DNA of 64,000 nucleotides, from contig NC_064821.1 in the NCBI RefSeq assembly GCF_024166365.1, positions 54,773,093-54,837,092 of the forward strand, given 5' to 3'. Numbering within the stretch: position 1 is the stretch's first letter; each line of letters opens with the position of its first letter. The stretch is from Elephas maximus indicus. Its lineage: Eukaryota; Chordata; Mammalia; Proboscidea; Elephantidae. Below are positions 10,884-20,929 of this stretch, piece after piece. The position numbers and the translations under genes are program-made. The notes beneath the pieces are model-generated. The model searched no databases. It was given only the letters and a program-made list of their open reading frames with translations, and was not told where the DNA came from.

Positions 10884-11703
10884 TTCTCTTAAGTACCCAG
10901 GTACAGGATCATTCACTTGCTCCTTAGGGCTGCCTTAAACATGAGCAGTGACGGGTCAATTCTGGGATCTAGCGGTGGGTCTGGGAGACCTGGGACCCGA
11001 GGCTGCCCATCAAGGCTGTTCCGTTTTAGGAACATGCCAGAAGCCATGTGGCCCAAATCCTCTGAGCACAAAATTAGCTTCTTTTCCATACTTTGAAAAG
11101 GAAAGAACACTGTACTAAATATAACACTGATTCCATCCAGGGTCAACAAGCCAGTAACAAGATAAACAGCTGGCTGGCTGTATCTCGGGTAGTCCACATA
11201 CCCCAGCGAACCCATCAAAACCCTGGTCTCCAGAGGGCGGGCTGAATCTGGTGAACAATTTTAAGCTACCATTGGGCACATAACCTTGCCATTAACCCAA
11301 AAAAGAAAAAAACTGTATTTTACTTTCTTATTATGCACGTTTCTAGGTTTTCCAATTCTTATTTTCCTGGGGCGGGGGAGAATCACCCTTAATCTCACCG
11401 CATGAAGAAGGTAGCTATAAGCATCATGGTATACATAATTTGAGGTTTTGAAATTTAATACAGCACATTAAATCTGTGTTTCTCAACCTATTTCTCCCAT
11501 TATCACTCCCCTAAGGAGTCTTTCTTAGAAACTCTTTTTAAATGCTCCCCTAACCCATGAAATTTTAATACCACAGATATGTCGTATATCTGTTTATGCA
11601 CAGTGGCTCTTTGGGGAGGCCACAAACCACTGTAATAACCAAGATGTTTTCACACACACCCCCACCAAGAACCAATTTTTGCCCAGTTGGGGGCAATCTA
11701 AAA
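10884..11703. other. No gene or confident repeat
   Basis: Unassigned intronic or upstream sequence. 'ctgtgtttctcaacctattt' at about 11475 resembles the edge of an old hAT (MER-type) element, but the rest does not follow. Confidence 0.4.
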
Positions 11704-11899
11704 TCCCTGGGTGCTACAGTTTGCATTCATCTACTAACCTAAAGGTTGGCGGTTCCAGCCTACCCAGTGGCACCAAGGAAGGAAAGCCCTGACAATTTGC
11801 TTCAGTAAAGATTATAGCCTGGAAAAATCTATGGAGCAGTTCTACTCTGTAACACATGGGGTCACCACGAGTTGGAATCATCTCAACAACAACAGTTTA
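11704..11899 (+). repeat. AfroSINE, plus strand, older copy
   Basis: Head with 'ctactaacctaaaggttggc', middle 'tgacaatttgcttcagtaaa', tail 'gagttggaatcatctcaaca'. More diverged than most copies. Confidence 0.85.
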
Positions 11900-12236
11900 C
11901 CAGAACCCATGTCAAGAAGCCTGATTCTCATCTGAGGCCTGTTTTACCCACGTGACAGTGAAGGCAAAGCTGAACTTGAGAATTACCATGGGGTATGGGT
12001 GAGGGAAGTTAAAGTGGCCCCAGTTACTGAATCTAATAAACGCAGTGTCAACGCTCCATGTACAGGGCCTGCCTGTTGGACGCTCAGCAGGTGCTCAACA
12101 AATGGGTTTCTCGTCTCTCCTACTTCGAGTCGTGCACCTCTCGCCGCTGACCCTTCAAAGTCTGATCTCGTCTCATCCATTTGGCAGAACTGACGCATCC
12201 CTGCGGCTGTCAAACCCCTCACTCATGTTTGCTGGC

Positions 12237-12731
12237 TGTCATGGATCGAATTGTGTCCCCCCAAAAATGTGTGTCAACTTGGTTAGGCCATGATTCCCAG
12301 TATTGTGTAGTTGTCCTGCATTTTGTGATTGTAATTTTATGCTAAAGAAGATTAGGGTGGGATTGTAACACCCTTACTAAAGTCACATCCCTGATCCAAT
12401 GTAAAGGGAGTTTCCCTGGGGTGTGGCCTGCACCACCTTTTCTCTTAGAAGAGATAAAAGGGAAGCAAGCAAAGAGTTGGGGACCTCATACCACCAGGAA
12501 AGCAGTGCCAGGAGCAGAGCGCATCCTTTGGACCCAGGGTCCCTGCATGGAGAAGCTCCTAGTCTGGGGGAAGATTGGTGAGAAGGCCAACAGAGAGAGG
12601 AAGCCTTGCCCTGGAGCTAAAGCCCTGAATTTGGACTTCTAGCCTACTAGACTACGAGAAAATAAGTTTCTCTTTGTTAAAGGCATCCACTTGTGGCACT
12701 TCTGTTATAGGAGCACTAGATGACCAAGCCA
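12237..12731 (+). repeat. Solo LTR, MaLR type, perfect 5-bp TSD
   Basis: Full LTR from TGTCATGGATCGAATTGTG to GATGACCAAGCCA, flanked by the perfect 5-bp duplication CTGGC (12232-12236 and 12732-12736). The 5-bp duplication is the size used by ERVL/MaLR integrases. Contains a TATA-like 'gagataaaaggg' and a poly(A)-side 'aataagtttctctttgttaa'. No internal genes, so it is a solo LTR left by recombination. Confidence 0.88.
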
Positions 12732-13739
12732 CTGGCCATGAGTGATATTCTCAGAAACAAGTACCCCTGTGTGTACTATAGACAGTTGCCAAGTGGTCCC
12801 ATTCCAGCTGTCTGCAGCAGGATCCGTGTTCAGTGCCCTGCACACAAGCATGCATACACACACGTGCACTCACACACTTGTGCTTACAGATGTGTGCGTA
12901 CTTGCGTGCACATAGGTGGTATAGTACACGTAGAGCGCAAGCCCCTTACACCAGAGGGCTTCTCTCCCACAAAGTCTTCCTGTGTCCCCTGGGCTGGCTT
13001 AGGACACCTGCTACCTAATCCCCCAATTCCTGTACTTTCTTCCCACTTTGTTATTCCTCCTTGGTGGTTTCTCTGCTGACCGGGAAGCCCCACCACTCCT
13101 TACCTTGCTCATCAGTGTTTCTGGCACACTGCTTAGCAGATAGTAGATGCCCAATCAATATTTGCTGAGTGAAAAGAAGATGGAACAAGCTTCAAGCTGT
13201 TCAGTGATGTTGCCCCAAATGTTTTTATAGTATCTTTAACAGAGTGGCCAGATTAAGCCAGTTGTTTGATGAGAAAATACCTTCGCAGCATCGGGTTTCA
13301 GGCAGCCTCATTAGCCATCCTTCATGGAAAGATTGGAAAGCACACAGAATTGAAGACAGGACCGTGCCCATCCAAACATCTGTAAAGTTTTACTGTTCTC
13401 CAAAGGCGCCTGCCTCAGGAATAACTGGCTGAGGAGTGGTCAGCAAGGAGCATGGCTCATTCCCCCTCCTTGGACCCTGAGAGTGTTCTAACTGAAATCC
13501 TTAAGACAACTTGCTTCTCTGGCCCACACACCCAGCCAACAGCTGCTCATGGAATCCCAGGACTGCTGGCTGCTCCCTTTGGCACAAGGTCCCTGAGCTG
13601 CTTCCTAGGAAGGGGATTTCTCATCCAGCTTGGGCACAGAGCTCAGGGGAGGGGAATGCAGGCTTCTGCCTCTTTAAGAAAAGGAAAACTCCGTGTGGGT
13701 GAAGGGAAGCATGTCTTGCTGGGTGGCTTCTATTCATTT
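12732..13739. other. No gene; short CA-rich tract
   Basis: An imperfect CA/TG-rich tract is at about 12838-12908. The remainder is unassigned. Open frames on both strands lack any recognisable domain. Confidence 0.45.
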
Positions 13740-14070
13740 CATTCAAACACCAATGTTCAGTAGGCAAACATTTTTTGAGTCCCTGGTATGTGCCAGGCTC
13801 ACAGATGAGGAAGGTGCAGTCACAGGAAGAAGAGGCTGCCCCCATAGTTGCTGGGGGGCTTCTGGGAGCACATGGGAGCTGGAGGGGAGTGCAAAGAAGG
13901 GTGCGAGGGATGCAAACTGCAGAAATGCTGACGGGGGGATACAGAGAGAGGAAGTGGGAGAGGCAGGAGCCAGGTTAAGGCGGCTTTGTAGGTCATGCTT
14001 AGGCATCTAGATTTTCTCCTGCAGGAAATGGGGAGCCATTGAGGGTGGTGCACTGACTGCAGTAGGCTAC
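13740..14070 (+). repeat. Ancient L2-like remnant
   Basis: 'agtccctggtatgtgccagg' at the start and 'ctttgtaggtcatgcttagg' and 'aaatggggagccattgaggg' at the end are typical of the same old repeat class as 8755-9200. Low certainty on family. Confidence 0.4.
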
Positions 14071-14454
14071 TTGAACATGGGCTGGATGCTGTTGCCCAGG
14101 TGATTCCATTAAGACTCGATCACAGCTCATTCATGCCATGAGTTCACTCTCCTTGCTGCACCCAGTGAGAGCTGAGATTCCACTCCACTCCTTTAAATTC
14201 CACAAAATGTTTGACTGGCCCCAGTTCTGACCTTTCTGGCCTCCTGCAGGGAAGGTCTGGCTTTTCCTTTTGGAGTGGGGGTAGGCAGCCCAGCCTCCCT
14301 TCTGCAGGCTCAGAGAATGCGCGGAAGACATCTGGAAGGCATCAAAGGGAGGCCCAGCCGGGAGCCGGTAGCACAGCACTGCCCCTTAACTCCTTCCAGC
14401 GGAGCGTGTTGAATCAGAGCTCACTCCTCTCTCCTCTTTCTGCTTGCCTTTCAG
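14071..14454. other. Intron sequence leading to TMEM51 exon
   Basis: Nothing recognisable apart from the pyrimidine-rich tract and acceptor AG at its end (14453-14454) that would define the start of the first coding exon. Confidence 0.5.
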
Positions 14455-14643
14455 ACTTCTCGGCTGCAGCTGTCCACACAGGATGTCTCACGTATACTTG
14501 GAACCATCCTTCAAGAGTTTGGTTGATATTTTTTTAGTGTGACGCTAGAGATTTTGTTGACCACATTTAAGAAGTTTTTGTTCTTGCTGCTGTTGGGTTT
14601 TTTCTTTCTTTCTTTTCACTGGGCCTTCCCTGCTCCCGCTGGC

Positions 14644-14987
14644 ATGATGGCCCAGTCCAAAGCCAACGGCTCACACTATGCACTGACTGCCATCGGCCTG
14701 GGCATGCTGGTCCTAGGGGTCATCATGGCCATGTGGAACCTGGTGCCGGGGTTCAGTGCCACAGAAAAGCCGACGGGCCAGGGGAACAACAAGACCGAGA
14801 TAGGCAGTGGCATTCTCAAGAGCAAGACCTTCTCCGTGGCCTATGTGCTGGTCGGGGCCGGGGTGATGCTGCTGCTGCTCTCCATCTGCCTGAGCATCCG
14901 GGACAAGAGGAAGCAGCAGCACGGCGAGGAGATCGCAGGGATCCAGCCCCAGGCAGGGGCCGTGCCTCGCGTCCAGGAGGAAGACAG
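14644..14987 (+). CDS. TMEM51: TMEM51, first coding exon (residues 1-115)
   Basis: Transmembrane protein 51, a small two-pass membrane protein of poorly known function. This exon encodes the N-terminus, recognised from the mammalian protein (it starts MMAQSKANGSHYALTAIGLG). The start is the first of two tandem ATGs; the second has the stronger context (A at -3, G at +4). Helix 1 covers about residues 13-35. A loop carries the sequon N49-K50-T51. Helix 2 covers about residues 64-85 and is followed by RDKRKQQ, which argues for a cytoplasmic C-tail. The exon probably begins at 14455, after the acceptor 'cttgcctttcag', giving about 189 nt of 5'UTR in the same exon. It ends at the donor CAG|GTGAGG with a split serine codon (AG|C). 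The upstream in-frame hydrophobic stretch has no ATG. Confidence 0.95.
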
Positions 14988-15105
14988 GTGAGGATGGGGC
15001 GTCCACCCCCCAGACCAGAGGGTGGGCACACACGCTCATATATACATGCTTCAGTGATTAGAATATTTTAGTCTAGGAGGCTTTGCATTCACAATTTCTT
15101 CCCTT

Positions 15106-15298
15106 AAAAGCAAACCCATTGTTGTTGAGTCAATTCTGACTCACAGTGACCCTGTAGGACAGAGCAGAGCTGCCCCATAAGGTTTCCAAGGCTGAAATCT
15201 TTACGGAGGTGGACTGCTGCATCTTTCTCCCGAGGGGTGGCCGGTGGGTTCAAACAGCCAACCTTTTGGTTAGCAGCCGAGCAGCCACCCCAGCCCCT
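15106..15298 (-). repeat. AfroSINE, minus strand
   Basis: Reversed tail 'ttgagtcaattctgactcac', middle 'gaggtggactgctgcatctt', reversed head 'ccaaccttttggttagcagc'. Lies just inside the TMEM51 intron. Confidence 0.9.
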
Positions 15299-15558
15299 AT
15301 TTGCTTCCACTAAGGCTCTGTGAAACAGTTCATAATTTTACAAATAACAGTGCTTCTGTAGCAGAGCATCCTAAATGAGGTGGCGTAAATGAATGACAGA
15401 TGTGCCAGGATTTTGACAGCCCCAGGTAAAGCTTAACGGGATCTGGGGTGGCCAGGGTTCCCAGACTGGTTGCTTGTCTGTTCATCCAGCGTGCTGTATA
15501 TATATGCTTGGATTCAAGAAGGTTGGTAGTGCTGTCAAATCAAATTACCACAAATTAG

Positions 15559-15772
15559 GAAGGAGCCCTGGTGGTGCAGTGGTTAAAGCGCTCGGCTGCG
15601 AGCCTAAAGATCGATGGTTCAAACCCAACGGCCGCTCCGCAGGAGAAAGATGTGGCTGTCAGCTTCCATAAAGATTTAGAGCCTTGGAAACCCTGTGGGG
15701 CAGTTCTACTCCGCCCCCTAGGGCTGCTATGGGTTGGAAACGACCCCACGGTGGTGGGTTTCGTTTCTGTTT
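15559..15772 (+). repeat. AfroSINE, plus strand, long variant
   Basis: Very regular head 'ggagccctggtggtgcagtg' with 'aaagcgctcggctgcgagcc' and B box 'atggttcaaaccc'. It continues through the middle block and a tail ending 'cggtggtgggtttcg'. Inserted in the surrounding MLT-like LTR. Confidence 0.93.
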
Positions 15773-15999
15773 TTGACTGGTGGCTTGAAACAACAGAAAT
15801 CTACTCTCTCATAGCTCTAGAGGCCGGAAGTTCAAAGTCAAGGTGCCAGCAGGCTGTACTCCTTCTGAAGGCTCCAGGGGAGAATCCGTCCTTGCCTCTT
15901 CCAGCTTCTGGTGGCTCCTAGCGTTTCTTGGCTTGTGGCACCAAAACTAATCTCTGCCTCTGTCTTCACATGGACTCCTGCCCTGTGTTTCTCCTCTTC

Positions 16000-16400
16000 T
16001 GTTTTGGATTGAACTATGTCCCCCCCAAAATATGTGTAGTAAATCCTATACCTGTGGTTATAATCCCATCCGGAAATGGGTTTCTTTGTTATGTTAAGGG
16101 TCCATTAGCATTGTAGGGTGTGTTTTAAGCCAACTCCTTTGAGATATAACAAGAGCAGATTAGGCGCAGAGAAGCAAGCGGGGATGGGAGAAGGTAGATG
16201 CTAGGCCACATGAAGATCACCAGGGAACCAAAGAACAAGGACCACCCCCGGAGCCGACAGAGAGAGAGAAAGCCTTCCCCTAGAGCCAGTGCCCTGAATT
16301 TGGACTTCTAGCCTCCTGAACTGTGAGAAAATACATTTCTGTTTGTTAAAGTCACCCACTTGTGGCATTTCTGTTATAGCAGCACTAGATGACGAAGACA
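16000..16400 (+). repeat. Solo LTR inside an LTR, perfect TSD
   Basis: Starts TGTTTTGGATTGAACTATG and ends GATGACGAAGACA, flanked by the perfect 5-bp duplication TCTTC (15995-15999 and 16401-16405). It is the lineage-specific MaLR-type LTR in a shorter (about 400 bp) variant. It lies opposite to the older MLT-like LTR that it splits. Confidence 0.88.
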
Positions 16401-16599
16401 TCTTCTGATAAGGACGCGTCCCTTGGATTTAGGTCCCACCTGGTTAATCCAGGATACGCTCATCTTGAGATCCTTCACTTAATTACATTTTCAAAGGCCT
16501 TTTTTTCCAGATAAGGTCACATTCACAGGTACTGTGGGGTTAGGACTTGGACATGTTTGGGGGGGGGTGGGGCACAATTCAATCCAGTACAATTGGGAG

Positions 16600-17435
16600 G
16601 AAGTATTCTATTTGAATGGAAATGCCACAAATAAGTTTAAAATATAAGCGATCACTTGGGGAAGATAGGATAAAGGTTACTACTCCATTATAAAAAGGGC
16701 CCTTACAGATGAATGTGAAAGATGGACACACCAGTGGGAAAAGGGACAAAAGAGACGAACAAGTTTTTCATAGATATTCAACCAATAGATCTTCAACATC
16801 GTTAGTCATATTTTGCATCCTATTGGCCAAGATGTTGAAGAGTTGTAGGGAAGATGGGTTGCTCATGGGAGTATTAATTGACATAACCTTCCTGCAGAAG
16901 TGTCACAATAAGGGACAGTATTAAAGATGTGTGTGGCTATCCATTCTATTTCTAATAATTTATTCTTGGAAGACAATCTCACAAGTATACAAGGGAGCAT
17001 TGTTTAAAATAGCACAAACTTAGAAACAACCTAAGTATCCATCAGAAACCCTGGTGGCATAGTGGTTAAGTGCTACAGATGCTAACCAAGAGGTCGGCAG
17101 TTCAGATCCGCCAGGCGCTCCTCGGAAACTCTATGGGGCAGTTCTACTCTGCCCTATAGGGTTGCTATGAGTCAGAATTGACTCCACGGCAGTGGGCTTA
17201 AGTATCCATCAATCAAGTCAAATCAATGACATATCCATTCCTTGGAGTTCTGTGCAGCTGTTTTTCATCTATATTTATTAATGTGGGACCATATCCAACA
17301 CTGAACTAAAGAGGTTATAAAAGAGCATCTTTGGTAAGGTCCCAATGCGAATGTGGGATTAGAGAGGGATTTGGGAAGATATATACTGGCATGTTGACGG
17401 TGTTTATCTTCAGGTGGTGGGATCTGAGACTACCT
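16600..17435 (+). mobile_element. Ancient L1 3' part
   Basis: 'atagcacaaacttagaaaca' followed by 'aacctaagtatccatca' is the classic end of L1 ORF2. Similar A-rich 3' sequence resumes at about 18655-18850 beyond an LTR-like insertion. No usable frame. Confidence 0.6.
17044..17198 (+). repeat. AfroSINE, plus strand, exact TSD
   Basis: Complete unit flanked by TAAGTATCCATCA (17031-17043 and 17199-17211), a perfect 13-bp target-site duplication inside the old L1. Confidence 0.93.
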
Positions 17436-17465
17436 TAGGTTTCTCTAGAGACACAGGACCAGTAA

Positions 17466-17500
17466 GATAGGTAGGTAGGTAGGTAGGAAGGAAGGAAGGT
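17466..17500 (+). repeat. Microsatellite (GGTA)n-(GGAA)n
   Basis: Four GGTA repeats followed by three GGAA repeats within the LTR-like repeat. A short simple-sequence tract likely to vary in length. Confidence 0.85.
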
Positions 17501-17507
17501 ACAGAGA

Positions 17508-17699
17508 AGGAGTCCCTAGGTGGTGTAAGTGGTTAATGCGCTTGGCTGCTAACCAAAAGTTCAAGGTTCAAGTCCACCCAGAGACACCTCAGAAGGAAGT
17601 CCTGACGAACTACTTCTGAAAACCGTATGTCAGTTCTATTCTGACACACATGGGGTTACCGTGAGGTAGAATTGACTCAACAGCGACTGGTTGGTTTTA
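17508..17699 (+). repeat. AfroSINE, plus strand, long variant
   Basis: Head 'ggagtccctaggtggtgtaa', B box 'aaggttcaagtcc', block 'acccagagacacctcagaag', tail 'gaattgactcaacagcgact'. Confidence 0.92.
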
Positions 17700-18009
17700 T
17701 ATGGAAAGAGAGAGAAAGAGAGGTTTGTCTTCAGGAATTAGCTCACACAGTTGTGGGGACTAGCAAGTTCAAAATCTGTAGGTTAGGCAATAGGCTAGAG
17801 AGTCCATCAGTCTTGTGACCCAAAATCCATAGGTCAGGCTACAGGAAGAGCAGAAGTTTCTGGCAAAATGTCTGTTTATGGTCTGGAGGTAGAATACTCC
17901 CTAGGGAAAATTCCTTTTTTGCCCTTAAGGCCTGCACCTGATTGGATGAGGCCTATTCACATTATGGAGAGTGATCTGCTTTTCTTAAGGTCAATTAATT
18001 AATCACACA

Positions 18010-18531
18010 TGTCTTAGTTATCTAGTGCTGCTATAACAGAAATACCACAAGTGGATGGCTTTAACAAACAGAAATTTGTTCTCTCACAGTCTAGGAGACG
18101 GAAAGTCTGAATTCAGGGCGCCAGCTCCAGGGGAAGACTCTCTCTCTGTCAGCTCTGGGGAAAGGTCCTTGTCATCAATCTTCCCCTGGTCTAGGAACTT
18201 CTTAGTGCAGGGACCCTGGGTCTAAAGAGCACACTATTCTCCTGGCTCTTCTTTCTTGGGCATATGAGGTCCCTCTCCTCTCTACTAGATTCTCTCTTTT
18301 ATATCTCAAAAGAGATTGACTCAAGATACAACCTAATCCTATAGATTGAGTCCTGCCTCATTAACATAGCTTCCTCTAATCCTGCCTCATTAACATCATA
18401 GAGGTTAAGATTTACAACACACAGGAAAATCACATCAGATGACAAAATGGTAGACAACCATACAATACTGGGAAGCTTGGCCTAGCCAAATTGACACACA
18501 TTTTTGGGGGTACACAATTCAGTCCATAACA
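18010..18531 (-). repeat. Solo LTR, lineage-specific MaLR type
   Basis: Full reversed copy from TGTCTTAGTTATCTAGTG to AGTCCATAACA, nested in the LTR-like repeat of 17436-18650. The flanking duplication is not clear (ACACA and ACATG). Confidence 0.85.
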
Positions 18532-18854
18532 ACATGTAACTACTTCATGACAGCATCTGAGGGGACAGCTAGGCCAATGAGATTAATATGGACCAAACAA
18601 CTGGGCACCATGGCCTGGCCAAGTTAACACATAAAATTAACCATCACGGGGATGTTTTTCCTTTATTAGATTTTTCTGTGTTGTTTGAATTTTCTACAAA
18701 AAGCATGTCTTAGCTTTATAGTGAGAGTGGAGTTGTTTTTGTTTTGGAAAAATTGAACTTAATTTTCTGATAATAAAAGATAATACATGCTTATTTCGAA
18801 AAGAACAAAGAAGGAAAAAGCAATCACCCATAATTACCCCACCTAGTCATGAGC

Positions 18855-19012
18855 ATGGAAACCCTGGTGGTGCAGTGGTTAAGAGTTCAGCTGCTAACCA
18901 AAAGGTTGGCAGTTGGAATCCACTAGGCACTCCTTGGAAACTCTATGGGGCAGTTTTGCTCTGTCCCTTAGGGTCAGTATGAGTTGGAATCAACTCTACG
19001 GCAACAGGTATG
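18855..19012 (+). repeat. AfroSINE, plus strand
   Basis: 'ggaaaccctggtggtgcagt', 'gctgctaaccaaaaggttgg', 'ctatggggcagttttgctct' and a tail 'gagttggaatcaactctacg' give a complete unit. Confidence 0.92.
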
Positions 19013-19094
19013 TATGTAGTCGCGAGCACACAAGAGTTCATAAGGAGGCTGAGGGGACAGCTAGGCAAATGAGGTTAATATGGACAGAGAGATG

Positions 19095-19143
19095 TTTGGG
19101 TTAGCAACCGAGTGCTTAACCATTGCCCCACCAGGGCTCCTCA
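19095..19143 (-). repeat. AfroSINE head fragment, minus strand
   Basis: Only the reversed tRNA-like head remains: 'gggttagcaaccgagtgctt' to 'cccaccagggctcc'. Confidence 0.7.
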
Positions 19144-19277
19144 TGCCACCCAGGGACCTTAATTAATATGTAGAACTAAATGAAGTTTCTGATGTTGGCC
19201 ATCGCCACCTCCCAGGTTCAAGTGTAAGGTCCTGGAAAATGGTTATTGGCTTTATTCCCTACTTAATGTCTAAAAGG

Positions 19278-19548
19278 GGGACATCGGTGGTCCAGTGGTA
19301 GAATTCTCCCCTTCTATGCGGGAGACCCTAGTTTGATTCCTTGCCAATGAACCTCACGCACAGCTACCATCCGTCAGTGGAGGCTTGCTTGTTGCTATGA
19401 TGCCTAAGATGGACTAGGAGGAAAGGCCTGGTTATCTACAGAAAATCAGCTGATAAAAACCATATGGATCTCAACAGTCCGATCCTGTTGTGCACGGAGT
19501 CACCATGAGACTTGGGGAAGGGAGGGGGACTCAAGGGCACTAAAAACA
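19278..19548 (+). repeat. tRNA-Gly-headed SINE, plus strand
   Basis: Head 'ggtggtccagtggtagaatt' then 'ctccccttctatgcgggaga' and B box 'agtttgattcctt' follow tRNA-Gly(GCC). The body 'ggaggcttgcttgttgctat' is shared with the RTE 5' end. The tail 'tgttgtgcacggagtcacca' is degraded. Confidence 0.85.
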
Positions 19549-19857
19549 ATGTGTAAAACTCATCCTGCCTTTTCAGTTTTCTCTTTCCACAGTCAAGTGA
19601 GAATAAGGTTGAGGACCTGACCTGTCCTTTGAGTCTCATGTTGAACTCACAAAATAAAATTACTGAATAATTTGAAATATGTGTACATTTTTAGATAATT
19701 CCTTCTCTTCCTGGGGACAACTGTTTTGCTTCAAATTGGCGGCTACATTTTTATGTTGCCTTTTGGCCAAAGGACCTCCTGGGCACTGGAGTAGCCCATC
19801 CTGCTTGTTATTAAGTGTGAGGCTTAGGGCAAGAGGGGTTTAACATCCAGATAACAG

Positions 19858-20380
19858 AGTGTAGTACTTGAGAGTGTGGTCTTTATTTCCTGACCTCTTC
19901 CTAAAGGTATGACTAAGTCATTTAGCCTCGGTGTATCAGTGTCTTCATCCATAAAATGGCGATAATAATATACTTATGTCATAGCATTATTATTGTTGTT
20001 AGCTGCTGTCGAGTCAGCCCACAACTCACAGTGACCCCACGCACAACAGGATTGGACCATTGTGAATCATAGGGTTTTCATGGGCCGATTTTCGGAAGCA
20101 GATCACCAGGCCTTTCTCCCGAGTCCATCTTAGTCTGGAAGCTCCACTGAAACCTGTTCAGCGTCATAGCAACACACAAAGCCCCCACTGAGAGGTGACT
20201 GCACAGGAGGTGCATTGACTGGGAGTTGAACCTGGGTTGCCTGTGTGGAAGGCGAGAATTCTACCACTGAACCACCACTGACCTCGATATAGTGTTGCTA
20301 AGAAGATTGAACTGGTTCATATATGTTAAAGTCCGTAGAACAGTGCCCAGCCCGTAGCAAACGTTTTAAGTGTTAGCTTT
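19858..20380 (+). repeat. MIR SINE split by a tRNA-Gly SINE
   Basis: Left half 'gactaagtcatttagcctcg' 'tccataaaatggcgataata' and right half 'aagaagattgaactggttca' 'gaacagtgcccagcccgtag' form one MIR. It is separated by the minus-strand tRNA-Gly SINE at 19992-20286. Confidence 0.7.
19992..20286 (-). repeat. tRNA-Gly-headed SINE, minus strand
   Basis: Reversed tail 'ttgttagctgctgtcgagtc', reversed body 'gcagatcaccaggcctttct' and 'tagtctggaagctccactga', and reversed head 'gagaattctaccactgaacc'. Ends about 240 bp before the second TMEM51 coding exon. Confidence 0.9.
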
Positions 20381-20523
20381 TAGGGCTCATTGGTTGTTTA
20401 CATGGCTGGGGTATGAGGTCTGGTGGACCCAGTGCCAACGTGAGCTTTAGAGTCCTTTTATTTGTGATCTGAAGTGGTCTAAGCAGGTGCTAACATTGCC
20501 TGTTGTTATTTGTTGTCTTGTAG

Positions 20524-20929
20524 CCAGGAGGAGGAAGAGGTCACCTCAAGGTACTACGTTCCCAGTTATGAGGAAGTGATGAACACAGACTACTCCGGAG
20601 CAAGGGAATTGGACCAGAACCCCAGGATGAGCATGTCCCTCCCCTCCTATGAGTCCTTGACAGGGCTGGACGAGACGATGCCCACCACCACTAGGGCAGA
20701 CGTGGAAACCAGCCCGGGGAACCCGCCCGACAGACAGAACTCCAAGCTGGCCAAACGCCTGAAGCCTCTGAAAGTTCGAAGGATTAAATCCGAAAAGCTT
20801 CACCTCAAAGACTTTAGGATCAACCTCCCAGACAAGAACGTGCCTCCTCCCTCCATCGAGCCCCTGACCCCTCCTCCCCAGTACGACGAGGTCCGGGAGA
20901 AGGCCCCAGATGCCCGGCCACCCGACTGA
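20524..20929 (+). CDS. TMEM51: TMEM51, last coding exon (residues 115-249)
   Basis: Encodes the cytoplasmic tail and stop codon TGA at 20927. The acceptor is 'ttgttgtcttgtag', and the split serine codon joins to QEEEEV. The tail has several tyrosine-containing proline motifs: VPSYEEV (127-133), LPSYESL (154-160) and PPPQYDEV (231-238). The last contains a PPxY core of the kind bound by WW domains. A basic stretch KRLKPLKVRRIKSEK covers 192-206, and the protein ends ARPPD. The total of 249 residues is slightly shorter than the human protein as I recall it (253), mainly in the acidic run at about 112-120. The frame is intact with no stops. Function is not established for this family, so the WW-binding role is inference from the motif. 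Confidence 0.95.

Larger units (their letters stand above)
15521..16590 (-). repeat. MLT-like LTR split by a SINE and another LTR
   Basis: Pieces in order: 'aaattaccacaaattagg' (before 15560), 'ctggtggcttgaaacaacag' (15777 on), 'tctgcctctgtcttcacatg', then after the inner LTR 'gataaggacgcgtcccttgg', 'ataaggtcacattcacaggt' and 'cacaattcaatccagtaca'. This is one reversed MLT-type LTR interrupted twice. Confidence 0.72.
17436..18650 (+). repeat. LTR-like interspersed repeat, split
   Basis: Begins 'aggtttctctagagacacag' and ends 'aagttaacacataaaattaa' 'ccatcac', the well-known mammalian order of an LTR-like repeat. It is interrupted by an AfroSINE and a MaLR-type LTR. I recognise the unit but will not commit to a family name. 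Confidence 0.55.
14988..20523 (+). other. TMEM51 intron, phase 2, GT-AG
   Basis: Starts GTGAGG and ends 'tgttgtcttgtag'. The intron is about 5.5 kb and mostly repeats: AfroSINEs, two nested LTR pairs, an old L1, two tRNA-Gly SINEs and a MIR. Joining across it restores one open frame that matches the known protein on both sides. Confidence 0.93.

Noticed and set aside
14539..14643. In-frame hydrophobic N-terminal extension upstream of TMEM51
   Set aside because: The codon at 14539 is GTG, not ATG. No in-frame ATG occurs before 14644, where the known protein starts.
17466..17500. CRISPR-like or regulatory array
   Set aside because: Simple GGTA/GGAA microsatellite; nothing in this mammalian window resembles a CRISPR array.
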